Assembly: GCA_946625925.1 (NCBI GenBank)
Contig: CAMOTP010000044.1
Coordinates: forward strand, 1 to 5,248
Length of the DNA: 5,248 nucleotides
Direction: 5' to 3'
Origin: an uncultured Alphaproteobacteria bacterium
GTDB taxonomy: Bacteria; Pseudomonadota; Alphaproteobacteria; Rs-D84
How positions within the stretch are numbered: position 1 is the stretch's first letter; each line of letters begins with the position of its first letter. Shown one piece after another: positions 1 to 5,147 of the stretch. The notes beneath the pieces were generated by a model. The model was not told the DNA's origin. It saw nothing but the letters and a program-made list of their open reading frames with translations, and did not search any database. A program made the position numbers and the translations under genes.

Positions 1-2
1 CA

Positions 3-401
3 TTGCAAAATCCAAATGGCGAAGACGCAAAGCGTTGGGCCGAACAAAAAGAATCTACATCAAATACATTAAAAACAGGTGCAATAATGGCGGGGGCTGG
101 CGCAATAGCCAGTATGGCTGCAAACTATGCTATTAATCATGGCAACAAAGATAAATCTGGCGAATTACTATCAGAACGAACAGAAATTCAGCAAGAGTTA
201 GATGATGTTATAGAGTTCGAATTAGATGAATGTAATGCAAAAATTCAAGAACGAAAATCTTGGGCTGATGAACAAAAAAAATCGCCCGAATACAGTACAT
301 CTGTGGCACTGCAAGAAGAAATTGCTGAAATAGAAAGTTTAAAATATTTAGATTCTGTGGATGATATTTATCAGCTGGAGGGACACCCTGTATGTTATTA
401 G
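3..401 (+). CDS. Small membrane-anchored protein of unknown function, probably 5'-partial
   Basis: I do not recognise this protein. The frame is open to the left edge, so the TTG at base 3 is only the first possible start visible and the true start may lie outside the window. In this numbering a polar N-terminus is followed at residues 26-44 by an Ala/Gly/Met-rich hydrophobic stretch (GAIMAGAGAIASMAANYAI) that could be one membrane segment with small-residue packing. Residues 50-115 are Glu/Lys/Gln-rich and look helical, possibly coiled-coil. Cysteines occur at residue 77 and near the C-terminus. Its last codons overlap the start of the next gene by 10 bases, so the two are probably translated together and may act together at the membrane or envelope. 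No catalytic motif is visible. The reading frame is convincing because of its coupling to the next gene; function is unknown. Confidence 0.7.
   Translation: MQNPNGEDAKRWAEQKESTSNTLKTGAIMAGAGAIASMAANYAINHGNKDKSGELLSERTEIQQELDDVIEFELDECNAKIQERKSWADEQKKSPEYSTSVALQEEIAEIESLKYLDSVDDIYQLEGHPVCY
377..381 (+). promoter_or_regulatory. Strong Shine-Dalgarno site that fixes the start at 392
   Basis: GGAGG (part of TGGAGGGA) lies 10 bases before the ATG at 392, inside the end of the upstream gene. It supports that ATG as the start despite the 10-base overlap with the preceding stop codon. Confidence 0.75.
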
Positions 402-2473
402 CACGCATATCATTTTTATTGTTTTGTCTGTTCAGCACAACCAATTTGATTGCTGCGAATTGTAGTACACTGGGACTGCATGACGGTCAACGATTGGCAT
501 TGGAAAAACACTCTAATTTTTGTGATTCTAATCAAATTCCAAAAAGTGATGACAAAGGGCAAAAATTTAAGGTGGTTTGTGTTGGTAATATGTTGAAATG
601 TGTCGCCGTAGACTGTTGGTATCCAGGCGAATTTATGTCCGGTGGCATTCCAGATTCAAACGGTATATGCCCAGAAAAAAGTATGTCACAACAACGTGCT
701 TATCAATTGGGATCAGAAATTAGCAAAATGGAACTTTCAACATATCATACCAATTTATTAACAACAAATAATAAATCTGGTGATTTTTTTGATGCTTGTT
801 CAGATGATGACACGTCTAATGAACCCGGCAAAATCAAAGATATTCAATTAATGCAAAACCACAAAAAAATAAAAGCTGTTTGTGTGCCACGTTTTGCGTC
901 AGTTGAAGCGTCACAAAAACTGGCATTGGCATTGATAGAAAATTTTAAATTCCAAGGCATTGGTAATGTTAAGAAAAATAACTGTACAGTAAATCAGCAT
1001 AAACGATCGACACATGGACACAATAAATATATACGATGCAAATCAGATAGCGGTATATATGTAGAGTATGAATTTAAAAATATAAATGCCGGATATTTAT
1101 CTGCATCAGGGTTGGCAAAAGATTTGTGTCCATTGTTCGACATGAAACAATTAAACATAGATAAAACAACCTGTGCAAAACAACCAGACACAGCAACAAA
1201 TTGCAGTAGATTAAATAATGTATTACAACCCGAATATTTTTCTGCAACATTCGGTGATGGCAGTCGTTGTTTTATAAAAAACATAATGTCAAAATCTGAA
1301 AACATTCCAAATATTGATGTAAATATATTCAAGGATGTAAAAACTACGTATACAGAGCAAATAAAAAATATCCTTGTGCATTATATTAATCAAAGTACAA
1401 ACGTACCACGTTTTGCCCTTGATTTTTATGCAGCACGCGACGAAATATGGCCAGTAAAAATCAATGGCAAAATGGCAGTTTTTCGTTTTGACCCATATTC
1501 AATACCAAACGTTTCTGCCGCAATAGCAACACTTACCAGCACCGAACAAATGTCATGTGCTATTAATGACGGGTTGTTCGATGGTAGACATTGTTGGTTT
1601 TTAGAAGAACAAAATTCCAAAGAAAATGCACGATGTGTTGATTTAAACAATTATGTAGGCACACTGTTTTATAATAAAAAAAATGGCGCAGGAGCAAAAT
1701 ATGACACAGACGATCAAGTGTGCATATTAAAAAAATCAAATACCGAATACAAAAAAGCAAAATGGTTAAAATTTGGTAGTAAAGTTTTGGGATTGGTTTT
1801 GGTAACCGTTGCCACCGCCGGCACCGGAACCGCTGCGGGAATTGCTTTGACCGTTGCCACCGTTGCTGCGGATGGGGTTTCTATAGGAGCCGAGTTTGCA
1901 ATAACAAAAGCATCTTTTAAATTTTTGAAAAAAAGCACCAAATGTAAAAATGCAACCTGTGCAGAACAATTATTTACCGAAGAATTTAAACATATGTTAC
2001 AATTAGCCAATGAAATCACGCCACAAGAAATTGATACTGTTGATAAAGAAATGCAACGATTAATTGATTTGATACCAGATGATTCAGAACCTGTTAAGAA
2101 ATTTGCACAACTGAAACAAGAAGCAGCAAACAGTAGTGCCCCAGAACAGATTGTGCGAGATATAGCATTGGCGGTTGGTTTGGTTACATCTATTGCAAAT
2201 GGCGGTTTAAAACTGTTGTCAAAGGCAGGCAAAACGCCCGGTTTTGTAACAAAATTTGACGCAAAGGCTTCAAAATATTTGGGTAAAGCACAAGCGAAAT
2301 TAAAAACCACTTCAAAAGTGGCCAACAAAGCGACTAATGTGATTAACGACGAAAACTTCTTAGAAACATCTGCAACCCTTCCTGAATCTAAACAAACACC
2401 ACAAACCAAGGATGTATTAAATGCATCTAAAAGCTCAACCAAGACCATTATACGTGGAGCGTTAAGCCATTAA
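392..2473 (+). CDS. Large exported or membrane protein of unknown function with N-terminal cysteine-rich region
   Basis: This is a 693-residue protein I cannot assign to a family. Residues 1-22 look like a Sec signal peptide: a short basic start (R5), a hydrophobic core (residues 6-14) and a possible cleavage after IAA, just before N23-C24. The next 70 residues carry six cysteines (24, 44, 63, 70, 75, 93), an even number that fits disulfides in the periplasm or outside the cell. More cysteines follow up to about residue 450. After W458 comes a Gly/Ala/Thr/Val-rich hydrophobic stretch (about 464-505) that could be a membrane hairpin or a membrane-inserting segment. C518 and C523 form a CxxxxC pair just after it. 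A second, weaker hydrophobic stretch lies at about 588-612, followed by a Lys/Ala/Thr-rich tail. The start is backed by a GGAGG site. It overlaps the small membrane protein upstream, suggesting a two-gene unit at the cell envelope. A secreted toxin, adhesin or envelope protein are all possible; no motif decides. Confidence 0.85.
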   Translation: MLLARISFLLFCLFSTTNLIAANCSTLGLHDGQRLALEKHSNFCDSNQIPKSDDKGQKFKVVCVGNMLKCVAVDCWYPGEFMSGGIPDSNGICPEKSMSQQRAYQLGSEISKMELSTYHTNLLTTNNKSGDFFDACSDDDTSNEPGKIKDIQLMQNHKKIKAVCVPRFASVEASQKLALALIENFKFQGIGNVKKNNCTVNQHKRSTHGHNKYIRCKSDSGIYVEYEFKNINAGYLSASGLAKDLCPLFDMKQLNIDKTTCAKQPDTATNCSRLNNVLQPEYFSATFGDGSRCFIKNIMSKSENIPNIDVNIFKDVKTTYTEQIKNILVHYINQSTNVPRFALDFYAARDEIWPVKINGKMAVFRFDPYSIPNVSAAIATLTSTEQMSCAINDGLFDGRHCWFLEEQNSKENARCVDLNNYVGTLFYNKKNGAGAKYDTDDQVCILKKSNTEYKKAKWLKFGSKVLGLVLVTVATAGTGTAAGIALTVATVAADGVSIGAEFAITKASFKFLKKSTKCKNATCAEQLFTEEFKHMLQLANEITPQEIDTVDKEMQRLIDLIPDDSEPVKKFAQLKQEAANSSAPEQIVRDIALAVGLVTSIANGGLKLLSKAGKTPGFVTKFDAKASKYLGKAQAKLKTTSKVANKATNVINDENFLETSATLPESKQTPQTKDVLNASKSSTKTIIRGALSH
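1805..1862 (+). repeat. Short in-frame direct repeat in a locally GC-rich patch
   Basis: ACCGTTGCCACCG occurs at 1805-1817 and again at 1850-1862, exactly 45 bases (15 codons) apart. Both copies encode TVAT within the hydrophobic centre of the large exported protein. The patch is clearly richer in G+C than the sequence on either side, largely because it codes for Ala, Gly, Thr and Val. Confidence 0.6.
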
Positions 2474-2481
2474 TCAAACAC

Positions 2482-2510
2482 TTGACTTTTTGGGTTTTAT
2501 GTATCATAAT
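2482..2510 (+). promoter_or_regulatory. Sigma-70-type promoter for the rpsP-rimM-trmD operon
   Basis: TTGACT (2482-2487) matches five of six bases of the -35 consensus. CATAAT (2505-2510) matches five of six of the -10 consensus. The spacer is the optimal 17 bases. Transcription should begin near 2516-2518, giving a leader of about 130 bases before rpsP. The promoter starts only eight bases after the upstream stop codon, and I see no intrinsic terminator between them, so some readthrough from the upstream unit is possible. Confidence 0.75.
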
Positions 2511-2516
2511 AAGTCC

Positions 2517-2648
2517 GCAAATCCCAAAGATTGCCATTTCGAATAACCCTGTGTGCGGCATGCACGAGGAACATCATCCGGCGAGTTTCGCCCTTGATGG
2601 CGGTTTTCTTTGTGGTTTAACCATATAACAAATTAAAGGAGCTTATAT
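2517..2648 (+). promoter_or_regulatory. Structured 5' leader of rpsP with competing hairpins
   Basis: The leader can form several stems. Hairpin A pairs GTGC (2553-2556) with GCAC (2562-2565) around the loop GGCAT, with an outer CCT/AGG clamp (2548-2550 with 2567-2569). Hairpin B pairs GGCG (2580-2583) with CGCC (2589-2592), extended by CATCA (2572-2576) with TGATG (2595-2599). Hairpin C reuses that CGCC to pair with GGCG (2599-2602) and is followed by GTTTTCTTT (2603-2611), like a weak intrinsic terminator. B and C cannot form together. An 11-base palindrome, TGGTTTAACCA, lies at 2613-2623. This layout could be an attenuator or a ribosomal-protein leader, but I do not recognise a named RNA family. 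The pairings are read directly; the regulatory role is inferred. Confidence 0.45.
2635..2641 (+). promoter_or_regulatory. Ribosome binding site of rpsP
   Basis: AAAGGAG lies seven bases before the ATG at 2649. It is among the strongest Shine-Dalgarno matches in the window, as expected for a highly expressed ribosomal protein. Confidence 0.85.
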
Positions 2649-3098
2649 ATGGCAACAGTTATCAGATTAGCACGCTATGGTGCAAAAAAACGTCCATACT
2701 ATCACATTGTTGTGACAGATTCTCGTAACGCACGTAATTCCGGCAACATTTTGGAAGTCGTGGGTAAGTACGATCCAATGTTGGCAAAAGACAATGAAAA
2801 ACGCGTTGTTTTGAAAATTGAAGAAGTTAAAGCTTGGTTGGCAAAAGGTGCAAAAGCATCTGATCGTGTTTATAAATTCTTGGTAAAAGCTGGATTGGTT
2901 GCAGCAAAACCTGTTCCAACACAAACAAAGAAAAACTTGCCAAGTGAAAAAACACAACAAAAAGCAAAAGATAAAGCTGAAAAATTAGCAAAAATCGCAG
3001 AAGAAAAAGCCGCCGCTGAAGCAGCAGCAAAAGCAGCAGCCGAAGCACCTGCTGAAACACCTGCAGAAGAACCAGCAACTGAAACTGTGGCAGAATAA
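2649..3098 (+). CDS. rpsP: 30S ribosomal protein S16 (bS16)
   Basis: S16 is a structural protein of the small ribosomal subunit that binds 16S rRNA during assembly. Residues 1-83 are the S16 domain, with the typical start IRLARYGAKKRPYYHIVV (residues 5-22), then DSRNARN, the strand ending in GKYDPM (39-44) and the helix EEVKAWLAKGAKASDRV (58-74). Many S16 proteins are only about 80-90 residues long. This one has 149 because of a tail from about residue 88 that is first Lys-rich and then an Ala/Glu/Pro repeat (AAAEAAAKAAAEAPAETPAE, 121-140). Such tails are common in alphaproteobacterial S16 and are probably disordered. The gene heads the operon, with its own promoter and a strong binding site, and the next start is only two bases after its stop. 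A possible terminator lies 17 bases downstream of the stop. Identification is secure. Confidence 0.97.
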   Translation: MATVIRLARYGAKKRPYYHIVVTDSRNARNSGNILEVVGKYDPMLAKDNEKRVVLKIEEVKAWLAKGAKASDRVYKFLVKAGLVAAKPVPTQTKKNLPSEKTQQKAKDKAEKLAKIAEEKAAAEAAAKAAAEAPAETPAEEPATETVAE

Positions 3099-3100
3099 TT

Positions 3101-3340
3101 ATGAGCTCAAAATTAAAACCGACTTATTCCGATTTAGAATTACAACATGAATTGAGTAATGTGTTTAAGTCGGTTTTTTTTATCAATAAACGCGAAAAAA
3201 ACAAATTGCAACAAAGTTATTTTTTAAACTTTTATAGTTTGATTTCTTATGCGCGTGAAAATAATATCGACGAAATGGACTATATTCGTAGTATTCGCAA
3301 TGTTTTGCTGACTGCACCACAAACATACGAGGCAAGATAA
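3101..3340 (+). CDS. Small hypothetical protein between rpsP and the cysteine-motif genes
   Basis: This 79-residue protein is not recognised. It is polar and probably helical, rich in Lys, Glu, Asn and Tyr, with no cysteine, signal peptide or membrane segment. Unlike the five other small ORFs nearby it lacks the cysteine motif. It begins two bases after the rpsP stop without a clear Shine-Dalgarno site, so translation would depend on coupling to rpsP, and its stop directly abuts the TTG start of the next ORF. This head-to-tail packing argues that it is a real gene. Against that, its first 25 codons contain a 12-bp inverted repeat and a T-run that resemble an intrinsic terminator, so the beginning may act mainly as the 3' untranslated region of rpsP. 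A small RNA-binding or assembly protein is conceivable, but nothing in the sequence shows it. Confidence 0.65.
   Translation: MSSKLKPTYSDLELQHELSNVFKSVFFINKREKNKLQQSYFLNFYSLISYARENNIDEMDYIRSIRNVLLTAPQTYEAR
3115..3181 (+). terminator. Candidate intrinsic terminator or attenuator after rpsP, inside an ORF
   Basis: AAAACCGACTTA (3115-3126) is a perfect 12-base reverse complement of TAAGTCGGTTTT (3166-3177). The 39-base loop contains a further 5-bp stem, ATTAC (3139-3143) with GTAAT (3156-3160). Eight T's run from 3174 to 3181, partly inside the stem. This is the strongest terminator-like signal in the window. It sits 17 bases after the rpsP stop but within the small ORF 3101-3340, so it may act as a partial terminator that lowers expression of everything downstream relative to S16. 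The long loop makes it less efficient than a classic tight hairpin, and ribosomes translating the ORF would disrupt it. Confidence 0.5.
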
Positions 3341-3568
3341 TTGAGTGTGATTAACTGCCCCTTTGATGGTGATTTTTGCCAACAGAAACAAAGTCGTTTT
3401 GATTCTTGGCAAAGGGTAATTATTCAAAATGATGGTATGGTTTTTCAAATAAATCCGGATATGTTTGCAGGCTGTGCGATTGATAGCGAAGAAGAACGTA
3501 AGAAAGCCTGCGAAAGATATCAAAGATATTTGTTTATTACAAACAATGTAAAAAGAAATGCAAAATGA
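3341..3568 (+). CDS. Small cysteine-motif protein 1 (putative metal-binding, unknown function)
   Basis: This 75-residue protein is of unknown function. Cysteines lie at residues 6, 13, 45 and 57, in the pattern NCPFDGDFC (C-x6-C) near the start and C-x11-C followed by ERYQRY near the end. Four such cysteines could bind zinc or an iron-sulphur cluster, though no ligand is proven. The next ORF matches closely: NCP[FY]D-x3-C at the same residues, and later C-x-[IL]-D, ER and C-x-R-Y-Q, so the two are probably tandem duplicates. The start is TTG, chosen because GAGG (3329-3332) lies eight bases before it; the GTG at 3347 would be 14 bases away. The TTG directly follows the previous stop codon. 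The end overlaps the next ATG (ATGA), showing translational coupling. No signal peptide is seen, so it is presumably cytoplasmic. Confidence 0.75.
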   Translation: MSVINCPFDGDFCQQKQSRFDSWQRVIIQNDGMVFQINPDMFAGCAIDSEEERKKACERYQRYLFITNNVKRNAK

Positions 3569-3816
3569 TAGAGTTTAATTGTCCTTATGATAGCCGCCAC
3601 TGCAACACAAAAGAACTGCATTATTACATCGAGGCAGAACGACAATTAACTTTGGCACGCAAAACGCGTAGCAAAGAAATATTTTTTATTGGTGATGGTG
3701 TTGCCATAGCAAGTGCTGAGCATGCAAAAAAATGTCCACTGGACGATTATGAACGTGCTAACTGTATAAGATATCAATTTTTTTGCTATAAAAATGAGAA
3801 AGATGGAAAACAATAA
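3565..3816 (+). CDS. Small cysteine-motif protein 2 (putative metal-binding, unknown function)
   Basis: This 83-residue protein is of unknown function. Cysteines lie at residues 6, 13, 57, 67 and 74. The N-terminal NCPYDSRHC has the same C-x6-C spacing and position as in the preceding ORF, and CPLDDYERANCIRYQ (57-71) aligns with that ORF's C-terminal motif. KCPLDDY also resembles KCPVSDY in the ORF at 4280, which links the two halves of the family across rimM. The middle of the protein is charged, with a short hydrophobic patch (IFFIGDGVAIA, 39-49). It starts in an ATGA overlap with the upstream ORF, and its last 23 bases overlap the earliest rimM start, so it is firmly embedded in the operon. 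A cytoplasmic zinc- or iron-sulphur-binding role is a guess from the cysteines alone. Confidence 0.78.
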   Translation: MIEFNCPYDSRHCNTKELHYYIEAERQLTLARKTRSKEIFFIGDGVAIASAEHAKKCPLDDYERANCIRYQFFCYKNEKDGKQ

Positions 3817-4267
3817 AAAAATCTTGGTTGGTAAAATAGTAGCGTTTCAAGGCGTACGCGGTGATGTGCGCGTACAAACATATACACAAGAACCGGCTGA
3901 TTTTAAAAATTTGGCTGTTTTTGGCAATAAAATTGTTGCAGATAATTTCAAATTCATTCGTGCATTACCAAATACAAATGTGATAATCGCGCATATACGT
4001 GGGTTTGAAGATAGGACTTCTGCCGAGGTTTTACGTGGAACAGAATTGTTCGTTAATCGTGATAGCCTGCCCGATGTAAAGCCTGGCGAATATTACCAGG
4101 CTGATTTGATTGGTTTTACTGTTATACAGAACAATCAAAATGTGGGTATTATATCAGGATTCCAAAACTTTGGTGCTGGTGATATCATTGAAACAAAAGA
4201 CGGCAATATGTATTCGTTTGTTGGTGCAAATGTTGATTTTGACAATAAAACCGTAACAGTAAAATAG
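3794..4267 (+). CDS. rimM: Ribosome maturation factor RimM
   Basis: RimM helps mature the 30S subunit, acting on the 16S rRNA 3' (head) domain and binding S19. Residues 11-86 form the N-terminal barrel domain, with GVRGDVRV (20-27) and the family phrase GFEDRTSAEVLRGTEL (70-85). Residues 98-157 form the PRC-barrel-like domain, with GEYYQADLIG (98-107) and NFGAGDIIE (125-133), both typical of alphaproteobacterial RimM. At 157 residues it is slightly shorter than the usual 165-180. The start is uncertain. The ATG at 3794 has no Shine-Dalgarno site and overlaps the previous gene by 23 bases, while the ATG at 3803 gives MENNKKILVGK and still overlaps by 14. Either way translation is probably coupled to the small ORF upstream. 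Its place between rpsP and trmD is the classical order, here interrupted by small ORFs on both sides. Confidence 0.95.
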   Translation: MRKMENNKKILVGKIVAFQGVRGDVRVQTYTQEPADFKNLAVFGNKIVADNFKFIRALPNTNVIIAHIRGFEDRTSAEVLRGTELFVNRDSLPDVKPGEYYQADLIGFTVIQNNQNVGIISGFQNFGAGDIIETKDGNMYSFVGANVDFDNKTVTVK

Positions 4268-4270
4268 AGG
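4266..4270 (+). promoter_or_regulatory. Ribosome binding site of the ORF at 4280
   Basis: AGAGG overlaps the rimM stop codon and lies nine bases before the ATG at 4280. It gives this small ORF its own initiation site, whereas most of its neighbours rely on overlap. Confidence 0.6.
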
Positions 4271-4279
4271 TATATTATA

Positions 4280-4525
4280 ATGTATCCTAATCATAAAAAA
4301 AGTTCAACGACAGTTAATATAGATGTGACACCGGTGTCATTTCAATGCTTTCCAGCCGATCAATGCCCGGCGATTGTCGCATTAAAAAACGAAATGCCGT
4401 CTGTTAAATTTGAAAAATTATCAGATGGAACAACCACGGCAAAGTGCCCTGTATCAGATTATGCACAGGCACAAGAAAAGGTAAAAACAATATGTTTTAG
4501 TTGTCGCGCACGCGGTATCAGATAA
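4280..4525 (+). CDS. Small cysteine-motif protein 3 (putative metal-binding, unknown function)
   Basis: This 81-residue protein is of unknown function. Cysteines are at residues 23, 29, 56, 72 and 75: CFPADQCP (C-x5-C), then KCPVSDY, and a C-terminal CFSC (CxxC) followed by the basic tail RARGIR. The first cysteine pair ends in a CP dipeptide, as in the two ORFs that follow, and KCPVSDY resembles KCPLDDY in the ORF at 3565, so this member bridges the two subgroups. A CxxC plus a second pair is a common zinc or iron-sulphur arrangement, but no known fold is recognised. It has its own AGAGG site, and a perfect 14-bp palindrome lies in its coding sequence at 4326-4339. There is no signal peptide or membrane segment. 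Confidence 0.78.
   Translation: MYPNHKKSSTTVNIDVTPVSFQCFPADQCPAIVALKNEMPSVKFEKLSDGTTTAKCPVSDYAQAQEKVKTICFSCRARGIR
4326..4339 (+). repeat. Perfect 14-bp palindrome inside a small ORF
   Basis: TGACACCGGTGTCA is its own reverse complement and lies 44 bases after the A of the ATG at 4280, encoding part of VTPVS. As RNA it could fold as a 5-bp stem with a CCGG loop; as DNA it has the symmetry of a dimeric regulator or modification site. Either role is speculative. Confidence 0.5.
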
Positions 4526-4557
4526 TAACAAAAAAGTAAAAAAAAGAAGTATCAATT

Positions 4558-4842
4558 ATGGCCGAAAGATTTAAACCTTACTATTTTAAAGCCTTTTATG
4601 CTAACAATAATCTGGAACCACTGATAACAAAAAAATGTTCAGAAATTGAAGAAATGTGCCCTGTCTTGGTGTATGGCAAGAAACAAAATATGAATATACA
4701 AGAAGGAATTTCCTTACAAATAATAGGTTTTTACAAAGTCCAAGTAACAGACAAGTATATTTTTAAGGTGGTTGGCGCCCAAAATCAATTAAAACAAAAT
4801 ATTTGTGATATATGCAACGAATGCCATAGAAGACAAAAATGA
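4558..4842 (+). CDS. Small cysteine-motif protein 4 with C-terminal CxxCxxC (unknown function)
   Basis: This 94-residue protein is of unknown function. Cysteines occur at residues 27, 34, 83, 86 and 89: a C-x6-C pair ending in CPV, then a middle of alternating hydrophobic and polar residues that looks like beta strands, then CDICNEC (CxxCxxC) and a basic tail. The next ORF has the same layout with nearly the same spacing (48 and 44 residues between the pair and the cluster), so the two are very probably paralogues. Five cysteines in two groups suggest binding of zinc or an iron-sulphur cluster, by analogy only. A 32-base A-rich gap separates it from the preceding ORF, and a weak AGAAG (4545-4549) lies eight bases before the ATG. 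It ends in an ATGA overlap with the next gene. Confidence 0.78.
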   Translation: MAERFKPYYFKAFYANNNLEPLITKKCSEIEEMCPVLVYGKKQNMNIQEGISLQIIGFYKVQVTDKYIFKVVGAQNQLKQNICDICNECHRRQK

Positions 4843-5135
4843 TTACAAGAATGAAAACTTTTTATGTTTGTTCAAGCGATACAAATGTCACAGAGACATT
4901 TGGTAATGCCACTTTTGTTTTATGGAAAAATTGTACCAGACAACAAAGCAAATGCCCTGTGGTAAAATATTTTCTGGAACAACCCGTCAAATTCACTAAA
5001 GGTGATTTCGGTAAATATATATTCAATTTCTCTACTGATATAGATATTAGCAAAATTAGAGAAAGTGTTTACAAAGCACAAGGTATTTGTAAAAAATGCC
5101 AACTGTGCAATCAAAAAACAAATCTACGCAATTAA
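4839..5135 (+). CDS. Small cysteine-motif protein 5 with C-terminal CxxCxxC (unknown function)
   Basis: This 98-residue protein is of unknown function. Cysteines lie at residues 11, 32, 39, 84, 87 and 90. The NCTRQQSKCPV pair (C-x6-C, CPV) and the CKKCQLC cluster (CxxCxxC) match the preceding ORF in order and spacing; the extra cysteine at 11 is not shared. Residues 45-75 look like a beta-rich core. The ATG at 4839 overlaps the previous stop as ATGA. The ATG at 4851, giving MKTFYVC, is an alternative start that would lose the overlap. The stop lies 12 bases before the trmD start, so the gene is embedded in the operon. A small cytoplasmic metal-binding protein is the most natural reading, but neither metal nor partner can be inferred. 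Confidence 0.78.
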   Translation: MITRMKTFYVCSSDTNVTETFGNATFVLWKNCTRQQSKCPVVKYFLEQPVKFTKGDFGKYIFNFSTDIDISKIRESVYKAQGICKKCQLCNQKTNLRN

Positions 5136-5147
5136 ACAGGAAAAACA

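Noticed and set aside
446..466. Possible lipoprotein lipobox before C24 of the 693-residue protein
   Set aside because: Asn directly precedes the cysteine, where Gly, Ala or Ser is expected, so a standard signal peptidase I site is more likely.
2307..2321. Hairpin CCACTT-CAA-AAGTGG near the end of the large gene
   Set aside because: It is about 150 bases before the stop codon and is not followed by T's, so it is not a terminator for that gene.
1714..2448. Long antisense open frame of 244 codons on the minus strand
   Set aside because: It lies wholly opposite the well-supported 693-residue gene, has no Shine-Dalgarno site, and its Phe/Asn/Leu-rich composition is what the reverse of Lys- and Ala-rich coding DNA gives.
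2517..2611. Leader as an SRP 4.5S RNA or a known riboswitch
   Set aside because: I could not find the conserved SRP GGAAG-type loop or any riboswitch core I know; only generic stems are visible.
3854..3875. 7-bp inverted repeat GTACGCG / CGCGTAC in rimM
   Set aside because: It arises from the repeated amino-acid phrase in the conserved GVRGDVRV motif, where Val-Arg codons face each other; no T-run follows.
4080..4102. Hairpin AGCCTGG / CCAGGCT with a 9-base loop in rimM
   Set aside because: It is a neat 7-bp stem but lies in the conserved linker and PRC-domain start with no T-run or nearby start codon, so there is no support for a function.
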